Positions 1 to 5,535 of a stretch of DNA of 7,734 bases are shown piece after piece. This DNA comes from Clostridia bacterium (GTDB lineage: Bacteria > Bacillota > Clostridia > Oscillospirales > CAG-272), in assembly GCA_024404655.1 (NCBI GenBank), contig JAKSPR010000127.1, positions 1-7,734 of the forward strand, read 5' to 3'. A program made the position numbers and the translations under genes. The notes under the pieces are model-generated. The model was not told the DNA's origin and searched no databases. It saw only the letters and a program-made list of their open reading frames with translations. Every line of letters begins with the position of its first letter. The stretch's first letter is position 1.

Positions 1-33
1 ATATCCGAAAACAGAATGGAGAGCCGATTGTGA
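1..33 (+). CDS. 3' end of an upstream gene (partial)
   Basis: Reading from base 1, the frame encodes ISENRMESRL and stops at TGA 31-33. That stop overlaps the GTG start of the lipoprotein gene at 30 in a GTGA arrangement, the usual sign of translationally coupled genes in one operon. Only ten codons are visible, so no function can be assigned. The call rests entirely on this overlap. The alternative is that these bases are non-coding leader of the lipoprotein gene. Confidence 0.45.
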   Translation: MSENRMESRL

Positions 34-623
34 ATCAGAAATTCTTTTGCGCAGCGCTTTGTCTTGTGCTGCTGTTTTGTGTATGCTTCCTTGCGGGCTG
101 CGGGGACAAAACCATCATTACTTCCCCGATGGATGCCAAAGTCTCCTTTGCGCCGACGGTCTATCTTTCGGACGGGGGCATGATCCGGTTTTTATATGAC
201 TGCGAGATGGACATGCTTTCGACCTATGACGGCTACGACATTGCCGCACTGTACTCCGGCGGAGACTATTCTCTTGTCGTCTCCTACGCCAAGGGCATCG
301 TGAGCCGCGGGGACGCGGATGAAAGAATCCGGGCGGAGTTTGAAGGCTCCGGCATGGAGCTATCAAAGCATACAAAGAAAACCGACATTTCCGGTCATCC
401 CTTCCGCCGGGCGGAGATCACAGTCTCTGACGGCAGTGTCGGTGCGGTATGCTACGGCAGCACAAAGACCGGATTTGCGGAGATCTATTATATCGTTGCT
501 CCGGGTGCGCCGGATGGAACCCTTTCCCATGTGGAAGAAATTCTCTCCACCGTGACCCTCGGCGAATACACCGGAGAGCAGAACGAAGACATAAAAATCT
601 TTTATGACGGTTCCGTCGGCTGA
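30..623 (+). CDS. small secreted lipoprotein of unknown function
   Basis: This encodes a 197-residue protein with an N-terminal lipoprotein signal: Lys4, a hydrophobic Cys-rich stretch at residues 5-20, then the lipobox Leu21-Ala22-Gly23-Cys24. Cys24 should be lipidated and the mature domain anchored outside the membrane. The GTG start at 30 is preferred because GGAGAG (18-23) lies 6 bases upstream and because it gives a signal peptide of normal length. The mature part has no motif I can name with certainty. Its pattern, with a final segment like 'YYIVAPG...VEEILSTVTL', loosely recalls small PsbP/DcrB-like lipoprotein domains, but this is only a resemblance. It starts inside the stop of the preceding gene and ends 25 bases before the kinase gene, so it probably belongs to the same operon. 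A role in sensing or binding near the cell surface is possible but unsupported. Confidence 0.85.
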   Translation: MNQKFFCAALCLVLLFCVCFLAGCGDKTIITSPMDAKVSFAPTVYLSDGGMIRFLYDCEMDMLSTYDGYDIAALYSGGDYSLVVSYAKGIVSRGDADERIRAEFEGSGMELSKHTKKTDISGHPFRRAEITVSDGSVGAVCYGSTKTGFAEIYYIVAPGAPDGTLSHVEEILSTVTLGEYTGEQNEDIKIFYDGSVG

Positions 624-648
624 ACGGACCGGAAAGGAATACAAAACC

Positions 649-1737
649 ATGAAAAAGCAGGCTAAAATCGTAGTGCTGGGCAGCATCAACGTTGACATTT
701 CCGCACGCACGGGCGTATTTCCCCAGGACGGCGAGACGGTTTCCGGCGAATCCGTGCGCATCGGCATGGGCGGCAAAGGCACCAATCAGGCGACCTCTGC
801 GGCACGGTGCGGCGCTGAGGTCGTGATGATCGGCAGACGCGGCAACGACTTCTTTGCGCGGATTCCCGAAGAGCATTTCAGAAACGAATCCATCCGTGCG
901 GATTATGTAAAGACCGATATGGAAGTGGGTACGGGCAGTGCGCTGATCGAAGTACTGACCACCACCGGCGAGAACCGCATCACGGTCATTCCCGGCGCCA
1001 ACCACAGAATCGAAGAAGCGGACATTCTGGCAGCGGAAGCGGAAATCGCATCTGCCGATGTACTTCTGACCCAGATGGAGACCAACGCCGATTCCATTGA
1101 AACATTTCTGAAACTGGGCCAAAAATACGGCAAGCCCGTGGTGCTCAATCCCGCCCCGGCTCTGCCGATTCCCGAAGACTGGTATCCGATGATCGACACC
1201 ATCACCCCCAATGAAACGGAAGCATGCTCCTATACCGGCGTAACGGTGGGCAGTGAATCCTCTGCAAAGGATGCGGCGGATGCGTTTGCCAAAAAGGGCG
1301 TGAAGCATGTCATCATCACCTGCGGCTCCAAGGGTGTCTTCTGTGCGGATTATTCCGGGGAGAAGCCCTTCTTCTGTCAGGTTCCTACCAACCGGGTACA
1401 AGCGGTTGCCACCACCGGTGCAGGCGACGCCTTCAACGGCGCTTACTGCGCTGCCGTCGGTGAAGGCATGACGATGCTGCAGGCGTGCCGTTTTGCCTGC
1501 TGTGCGGCAACCATTTCCGTGACCCGTCCCGGCGCTGCGGACTCTATGGCAAAGCGGGAAGAAGCGGATGCGGTCTATCAGTCCTACTACGGCTCCGACA
1601 AATCCATCACCGTTCCCGCCATGGGACTGGCAAAGCGGCTGGGCGTCTTCTGGCGTGCGCTGGAAGGGACCGGTGCCAGCGGCATCATCACCGAAGCGGA
1701 CGTCCGCCGGGCGGCGGCAAAGAATACGGCAGAATAA
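649..1737 (+). CDS. ribokinase-like PfkB-family sugar kinase
   Basis: This 362-residue cytoplasmic kinase of the PfkB/ribokinase family is expected to transfer ATP phosphate to a sugar hydroxyl. The start is ATG 649, with GGAAAGGA at 631-638. An in-frame ATG at 604 lies inside the lipoprotein gene and lacks a ribosome site. Residues aligned by eye to E. coli RbsK: SINVD with Asp16, GGKGTNQ with Gly42, Lys43 and Asn46, Glu144 in QMET, TPNETEA (186-192), and TTGAGDAF with the likely catalytic base Asp260. These ribose-site residues are conserved. Two oddities stand out. The Asp that normally opens the DTTGAGD motif and binds K+ is Ala254 (GCC, 1408-1410). The protein also runs about 50 residues past the usual RbsK end near residue 310. 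It is followed after 14 bases by a GH127-like hydrolase, suggesting it phosphorylates a sugar released by that enzyme. Ribose is possible, but another pentose or nucleoside is not excluded, so no symbol is given. Confidence 0.9.
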   Translation: MKKQAKIVVLGSINVDISARTGVFPQDGETVSGESVRIGMGGKGTNQATSAARCGAEVVMIGRRGNDFFARIPEEHFRNESIRADYVKTDMEVGTGSALIEVLTTTGENRITVIPGANHRIEEADILAAEAEIASADVLLTQMETNADSIETFLKLGQKYGKPVVLNPAPALPIPEDWYPMIDTITPNETEACSYTGVTVGSESSAKDAADAFAKKGVKHVIITCGSKGVFCADYSGEKPFFCQVPTNRVQAVATTGAGDAFNGAYCAAVGEGMTMLQACRFACCAATISVTRPGAADSMAKREEADAVYQSYYGSDKSITVPAMGLAKRLGVFWRALEGTGASGIITEADVRRAAAKNTAE

Positions 1738-1751
1738 CGGAGGGCACTTTT

Positions 1752-3347
1752 ATGGATACGGTTTTACAGCCCATGCGTCTGGAATATCTCACGCTGCGGG
1801 AAGACCTTGCGGCCCGGGCAGGACTGCTCGCCGCGCGGTTGGAGAAGAAAGAATACCGTCCCGAAACGATTCTTTCCATGGACCAGGCCGGATGGCCCGG
1901 CGACTGGGAAGGACGGACGATCCTTGCCCTGGTGCTCCTTGCCCAGGCGACGAAAAAGGAGCCTGCGTACCTGCACAAGATCGTTCGTGCGGTGCTTGAA
2001 GGGCGCAACGAGCGGGGGTATCTCGGTCACATTCTCCCCGACGGCGAAGCGGACGAGCAGCAGCTCTCCGGTCACAGCTGGCTGATGCGGGGTCTGATCG
2101 CCTATTATCAGTACACGGGCGACGAATCCATCCGGGATGCGGTCGTCACCATCGGCCGGAATCTGTTTCTGCCGGTGAAAGTGCTTTATCCCTCCTACCC
2201 CATCAAACCGGAAGAACGTGTCTACGGCGGCGGCGCTGCGGGTAACGTGGCGGGCATGGTGGGCGGCTGGCACATCTCCACGGACACGGGCTGCGCCTAC
2301 ATTCCGCTGGACGGCGTGAGCGCGCTCTATGAGCTGACGGAAGACCCGGAGATCGGTGCTCTGCTGGACGTCATGATCGAAAACTTCTTGAAGATCGATT
2401 TTATCGGCATCAAAGCCCAGACCCATGCGACGCTGACAGCGACGCGGGGCATTCTGCGCACCTACACGGTCACGGGCAAAGGGGAATACCTCGACGCGGC
2501 GAAGAAGCTCTTTGCGCTTTATGTTGAGCACGGTATGACGGCGAACTACGCCAACTACAACTGGTTCATGCGTCCGGAGTGGACAGAGCCCTGTGCCATC
2601 ATCGACAGCTTCATTGCGGCGATGCAGCTCTACTCTGCCACGGAAGAGCGGGATTATCTGACTTATGCCCAGCGCATTCTTTACAACGGCATGGGATTCG
2701 GTCAGCGGGAAAACGGCGGCTTCGGCTGTGACTGCTGTCTTGGTGCCGAAGGGGAGCCTGACAACCACATTCTGCAGGTGAAGATCCCGGAGGCCTACTG
2801 GTGCTGCTCCATGCGGGGCGGCGAAGGCTTATCCGCGGTGGGGCGCTATGCGTTTCTCTGTGACCCGGAGAACCGGATGCTGACGATCCCCTATATGATC
2901 TCCGGCGAAGCGATTCTCGGCTTTACGGAAGAAGAGCTGTGCATCCGCACGGAGACCTCCTATCCCTACAGCGGAAATTACATCTTTGCAGTCGAAGAAG
3001 AAAATCTTTCCGAGCCTGTGACGGTCTGCGTCTATCTCCCGGATTCCGCCGCGAAAGTGGTATGCACCGGGGCGGTCTACGAGCAGTCCGGCGGGATGCT
3101 CTATATCGAGCTGCAGCCCGGATGCAAAGGCTTTACGCTGACCTTTGATCTTCCCGTGACTGCGGAAACGCCCGTGGGTGCCCACAGCGACAAGTCAAGA
3201 AAAGGCTATTTCAAGGGCAATATGATGCTCTCCATCCCCGCAGAAGAAACGGAGCAGTTCCCCTCCCCCGATGATCCCCGTCTGGTTCCCCTCTACGACG
3301 CATACGAAAACGGTCATGCGCCGAGACAGGTACTTTTCAAAGTCTGA
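1752..3347 (+). CDS. GH127/DUF1680-like glycoside hydrolase, cytoplasmic
   Basis: This 531-residue protein has no signal peptide. The start is ATG 1752, with CGGAGGG (1738-1744) 7 bases upstream; longer in-frame versions run back into the kinase gene. The N-terminal two thirds are helix-rich with repeated hairpins, as expected for an (alpha/alpha)6 barrel. Roughly residues 370-500 look like beta-sandwich. The key evidence is the pattern Glu279-Pro-Cys281, then Cys351-Cys352 in 'EAYWCCSMRGGEG'. It matches the catalytic Glu338/Cys340/Cys417/Cys418 set, recalled from memory, of the GH127 beta-L-arabinofuranosidase HypBA1, in which the Cys residues hold zinc and one acts as nucleophile. The sequence 'YAQRILYNGM' (about 302-311) also fits the family. 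At 531 residues it is shorter than HypBA1 (about 660). An additional cluster, Cys326-Asp-Cys328-Cys329, is unusual. The linkage cut is unknown: beta-L-arabinofuranosides are the best-known substrates, but the family is broader. It probably acts on an imported oligosaccharide and feeds the upstream kinase. Confidence 0.75.
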   Translation: MDTVLQPMRLEYLTLREDLAARAGLLAARLEKKEYRPETILSMDQAGWPGDWEGRTILALVLLAQATKKEPAYLHKIVRAVLEGRNERGYLGHILPDGEADEQQLSGHSWLMRGLIAYYQYTGDESIRDAVVTIGRNLFLPVKVLYPSYPIKPEERVYGGGAAGNVAGMVGGWHISTDTGCAYIPLDGVSALYELTEDPEIGALLDVMIENFLKIDFIGIKAQTHATLTATRGILRTYTVTGKGEYLDAAKKLFALYVEHGMTANYANYNWFMRPEWTEPCAIIDSFIAAMQLYSATEERDYLTYAQRILYNGMGFGQRENGGFGCDCCLGAEGEPDNHILQVKIPEAYWCCSMRGGEGLSAVGRYAFLCDPENRMLTIPYMISGEAILGFTEEELCIRTETSYPYSGNYIFAVEEENLSEPVTVCVYLPDSAAKVVCTGAVYEQSGGMLYIELQPGCKGFTLTFDLPVTAETPVGAHSDKSRKGYFKGNMMLSIPAEETEQFPSPDDPRLVPLYDAYENGHAPRQVLFKV

Positions 3348-3359
3348 AAACAAAAAGGA

Positions 3360-3402
3360 ATCCCGTGCAAAGATGGTGCCCGTACTTGACTTTGCACGGG
3401 AT
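3360..3402. repeat. 13-bp perfect inverted repeat overlapping the aquaporin promoter
   Basis: The arms ATCCCGTGCAAAG (3360-3372) and CTTTGCACGGGAT (3390-3402) are perfectly complementary, separated by 17 bases. The right arm lies almost wholly in the spacer between the -35 and -10 boxes of the aquaporin promoter. No T-run follows on the plus strand, so it is a poor intrinsic terminator for the hydrolase gene. On the minus strand a T-rich stretch does follow, but no minus gene needs ending here. It may be an operator, a weak hairpin terminator, or both. Confidence 0.8.
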
Positions 3403-3414
3403 CTGTGTTATACT
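3386..3414 (+). promoter_or_regulatory. sigma-A promoter of the aquaporin gene
   Basis: A -35 box TTGACT (3386-3391) and a -10 box TATACT (3409-3414) are separated by exactly 17 bases, with an extended -10 TG at 3406-3407. Each box differs from consensus at one base. The predicted start is near 3421, giving a leader of about 45 bases that ends in AAGGAGG (3450-3456). A small hairpin, CGGAA/TTCCG (3420-3434), would sit at the very 5' end of the mRNA. Confidence 0.85.
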
Positions 3415-3465
3415 GGACACGGAATCTATTTCCGTATATCAATTATTTTAAGGAGGCTTTTTCCT

Positions 3466-4155
3466 ATGAAAAAGTATGTTGCTGAATTCATCGGCACGCT
3501 GGTTCTCGTCCTTTGCGGATGCGGCACGGCAGTTGCCTGCGGCGGCTTCACCGGCGGTACCGGTGCAGGTTACCTCGGCGTTGCTGCCATCGCTCTGGCA
3601 TTCGGTATGTGCATCGTTGCCGGTGCTTATGCCATCGGTGATATTTCCGGCTGCCATGTCAATCCTGCCGTTTCTCTGGCTGTGCTCATCAAGGGCGGCC
3701 TGACGGTCAAGGATTTTGTCGGCTACGTCATCGCACAGATCCTCGGTGCCTGCGCAGGTTCCGGTATTCTTGCCGTGATCACCGCGACCTCTGATCTCTC
3801 CGGCTCCGGTGCAAACGGTTTCGGTGCGGCAAGCGGCGTCGGCCTGAGCATGGTCGGTGCGTTGGTCGTTGAGATCGTTCTCACCTTCATCTTTGTCATG
3901 ACCATTCTCGGTGTTACCTCCAATGAGAAGACCGCGCCTCTGGCCGGTATCGTCATCGGCCTGACCCTGACTCTGGTCCACCTGATCGGCATCCCGCTGA
4001 CCGGTACCTCTGTCAACCCCGCAAGAAGCCTCTCCGCTGCCATCTTCGGCGGTGCTGACGCCCTTGCACAGGTATGGGTATTCATCGTGGCTCCCCTGGT
4101 TGGTGCTGCGCTGGCTGCGATCGTACATAAGGCGCTTTACGCAGAGAAGAAGTAA
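3466..4155 (+). CDS. aqpZ: AqpZ-type aquaporin (MIP family water channel)
   Basis: This 229-residue integral membrane channel has six hydrophobic segments and the two half-helix signatures Asn66-Pro-Ala ('SGCHVNPAV') and Asn184-Pro-Ala-Arg ('TSVNPARS'). By alignment to E. coli AqpZ the selectivity filter is Phe46, His172, Thr181 and Arg187. This is the water-selective F-H-T-R set rather than the wider glycerol-facilitator type. The length is close to E. coli AqpZ (231 residues). The start at ATG 3466 has AAGGAGG (3450-3456) at 9-base spacing; longer in-frame versions would overlap the hydrolase gene and the promoter. It is a single-gene unit with its own promoter and terminator, so it need not be tied to the sugar operon upstream. 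An Asp (59) replaces the His found in 'GHISGGH' of E. coli. Expected role: rapid water flux across the cytoplasmic membrane, perhaps in osmotic adaptation. Confidence 0.93.
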   Translation: MKKYVAEFIGTLVLVLCGCGTAVACGGFTGGTGAGYLGVAAIALAFGMCIVAGAYAIGDISGCHVNPAVSLAVLIKGGLTVKDFVGYVIAQILGACAGSGILAVITATSDLSGSGANGFGAASGVGLSMVGALVVEIVLTFIFVMTILGVTSNEKTAPLAGIVIGLTLTLVHLIGIPLTGTSVNPARSLSAAIFGGADALAQVWVFIVAPLVGAALAAIVHKALYAEKK

Positions 4156-4180
4156 GATTTTCAAAAAACGTAATACAGAG

Positions 4181-4229
4181 ACAGCCCCCGGAGTTTTCCG
4201 GGGGCTGTGTGTTATTTTTCTCTATTTTT
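4181..4229 (+). terminator. strong intrinsic terminator after the aquaporin gene
   Basis: A perfect 12-bp stem (ACAGCCCCCGGA 4181-4192 with TCCGGGGGCTGT 4197-4208) closes a GTTT loop and is followed by T-rich DNA (4211-4229). An A-run at 4163-4168 on the far side means the same hairpin can also end the convergent minus-strand gene, whose stop codon lies at 4222-4224 within the T-rich tail. Confidence 0.93.
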
Positions 4230-5277
4230 GGGGCATCCCGCGCTCGACGGCGATGGCGACAGCGGCCTCAAAATCGCGTAAGGGGAGGAAGAAATACGCT
4301 TCTCCGCCGTTTGTACCGGAGAACGCGGTTCTCGATTCGGTCATGGTAGAGAAATACTGTCCGTCGTGCCAGAGCTCCAGCGGATCGAAGATATATTCTC
4401 TCTGGAGGCTCTCTGCGGCTCTTGCTGCGCAGCCGCAGGCGGCGGCGTCAACGAGGATCCTGTTGATTTCCACAGCGAAACGTTTCTGGTCGGCGGTATT
4501 CGGGCGGTAGGAATCGACAAACGGGCGGTTACAGACATTGCGGTAGTAGGTTTTCCAGTACGCCGCGGACTGTTCGCCCTTCTGGGTGAGCACCCACACA
4601 CGTCTGCCAAGCAGATATGGGAATTTCCGCTCTCCCACATTTGCTCTTGCAATCATGCCTCTGCGTTTTAAGAGTTTATCGACGCTGCGGCGGAATGCAT
4701 CGGTCTTTCTCTGGGACAGCACGGGGAAACGGGTAAAAGAATCATAAAACGCCGACAGCTGGACGGAAGCGGCAGGGCCGCTGGCGTGTTTCAGCATAGC
4801 GATGAGAATCTGCTCATGTCTGCGCAGTTTTTTTGGATCAAGATCTCGTCTGGGAGCTGCGCGCATGCCGTCGCCGCGGAGCAGGTCCTCTCCTGCGGTC
4901 TGGCTGAGGGCAACAAGACCCCGGCGGTTCAGATCAAGGAGTGTTGCCGTGAAATCCGCAACGGCTCTGCGCTCGGCGGGGACCATGCCGACGATCTCCA
5001 TGAGGCGGAAGACCTCGGCCGGGGACAAGCTGTCCTGGGGACGCATCGTGATACCGTCGGGCACGGGCTTCGGGCGGAATCTCCGCAGTACCCTGCGTCT
5101 GTCGCGCCGTACCGCACGGTCGAGCCGTCCTGCAGGGCGGAATATATAAACTGCCAGCAGCATTGCCACGCTGACAATGAGTGCAAATGCGGGCGGAGTG
5201 AACACTGCCATAAGCAGAATCAATCCTGCAATGATGACTGTCTCGCAGAATGCGAACAGAAAGAACAAACGGATCAC
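4222..5277 (-). CDS. membrane-anchored DUF2207-like protein, cytoplasmic half only
   Basis: This encodes up to 351 residues. Two hydrophobic segments (about 4-22 and 26-46) are followed by an Arg-rich stop-transfer region (47-69) and a long soluble, presumably cytoplasmic, part. 'LSPAEVFRLMEIV...ATLLDLNRRGLVALS' (about 84-124) and 'LRRHEQILIAMLKHA' (about 151-165) resemble the C-terminal cytoplasmic region of DUF2207 membrane proteins, which looks winged-helix-like. The large N-terminal extracellular domain of that family is absent, so this is either a short relative or a different family sharing the region. The start is uncertain: GTG 5277 is only about 3 bases from GAAGG (5285-5281), while TTG 5268 has better spacing and would drop three residues. 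No enzymatic motif is visible and the function is unknown. It is convergent with the aquaporin gene and divergent from purA. Confidence 0.75.
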   Translation of the reverse strand: MIRLFFLFAFCETVIIAGLILLMAVFTPPAFALIVSVAMLLAVYIFRPAGRLDRAVRRDRRRVLRRFRPKPVPDGITMRPQDSLSPAEVFRLMEIVGMVPAERRAVADFTATLLDLNRRGLVALSQTAGEDLLRGDGMRAAPRRDLDPKKLRRHEQILIAMLKHASGPAASVQLSAFYDSFTRFPVLSQRKTDAFRRSVDKLLKRRGMIARANVGERKFPYLLGRRVWVLTQKGEQSAAYWKTYYRNVCNRPFVDSYRPNTADQKRFAVEINRILVDAAACGCAARAAESLQREYIFDPLELWHDGQYFSTMTESRTAFSGTNGGEAYFFLPLRDFEAAVAIAVERGMPQK

Positions 5278-5293
5278 TTCCCTTCGATTCTAT

Positions 5294-5322
5294 ATTATAG
5301 CCGCAATCGCGGTTTTTGTCAA
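5294..5322 (-). promoter_or_regulatory. perfect-consensus sigma-A promoter of the DUF2207-like gene
   Basis: On the minus strand TTGACA (5322-5317) and TATAAT (5299-5294) are separated by exactly 17 bases, an exact match to consensus. The spacer carries a small palindrome, CCGC-AATC-GCGG (5301-5312), a possible operator. The predicted start near 5287 leaves only about 10 bases before the GTG at 5277, an unusually short leader that favours the alternative TTG start at 5268. Confidence 0.88.
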
Positions 5323-5348
5323 CCTCTGTCGTTCTTCAATCACGGAAA

Positions 5349-5404
5349 CTGATAGTCCGGGATTCTGCTATTGTTTTTTCTTATAGCAGCTATCAGGAAT
5401 CCGG
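5349..5404. repeat. interlocking inverted repeats between divergent promoters
   Basis: Three complementary pairs interleave: CTGATAG (5349-5355) with CTATCAG (5390-5396); CCGGGATTC (5357-5365) with GAATCCGG (5397-5404), with one bulged G; and CTGCTAT (5365-5371) with ATAGCAG (5383-5389) around a T-rich 11-base loop. The first two pairs cross each other, so they could form alternative hairpins or a pseudoknot. The element sits in the roughly 115 bases between the minus-strand promoter and the purA promoter, outside both predicted transcripts. It may be a protein-binding site, or a remnant structured element. Confidence 0.7.
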
Positions 5405-5437
5405 CTACCAGAGAGAATATCAAAAACCACAAAAACC

Positions 5438-5466
5438 TTGATTTTCATGGAAAAATTGAGTATAAT
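5438..5466 (+). promoter_or_regulatory. sigma-A promoter of purA
   Basis: A -35 box TTGATT (5438-5443) and a perfect -10 box TATAAT (5461-5466) are separated by 17 bases. Transcription should start near 5474, giving a leader of about 60 bases before ATG 5536. An in-frame ATG at 5476 would lie essentially at the 5' end of the message, which argues against it as the main start. Confidence 0.85.
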
Positions 5467-5496
5467 AATATATAGATGTGCGATTCTGCACCTCCA

Positions 5497-5523
5497 TCCT
5501 CTTTTATGCAAATGAAGAAAGGA
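5497..5523 (+). promoter_or_regulatory. possible hairpin masking the purA ribosome binding site
   Basis: TCCTCTTTT (5497-5505) can pair with AAGAAAGGA (5515-5523) at 8 of 9 positions, counting one G-U pair and one C-A mismatch, across a 9-base loop. The right arm contains the AAAGGA ribosome binding site of purA. If formed in the mRNA it would reduce translation. The stem is AU-rich and may be weak. No purine riboswitch core is visible in this leader. Confidence 0.35.
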
Positions 5524-5535
5524 ACAATCAAAGCT

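Noticed and set aside
418..1401. 327-codon open frame on the minus strand
   Set aside because: It lies opposite the kinase gene, has no ribosome site or recognisable domain, and shows the His/Gly/Arg-rich composition typical of an antisense shadow of a GC-rich gene.
1485..1751. N-terminal extension of the hydrolase into the kinase gene
   Set aside because: The extension overlaps the conserved kinase C-terminus, is Arg/Gly-rich shadow sequence, and the strong ribosome site at 1738-1744 points to ATG 1752.
1764..2768. 334-codon open frame on the minus strand
   Set aside because: It is fully antisense to the GH127-like gene, whose Glu and Cys motifs and ribosome site are convincing. The minus frame has no coherent domain.
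3360..3410. Intrinsic terminator of the sugar operon
   Set aside because: The stem is good, but the loop is 17 bases and no T-run follows on the plus strand, so it was kept as an inverted repeat with unknown role.
3448..4164. 238-codon open frame on the minus strand
   Set aside because: It is antisense to the aquaporin gene, and its Asp/Gly-rich translation is what the complement of the hydrophobic codons produces.
5467..5535. Purine riboswitch ahead of purA
   Set aside because: The leader is only about 60 bases and lacks the three-helix junction and conserved core of purine or PRPP riboswitches.
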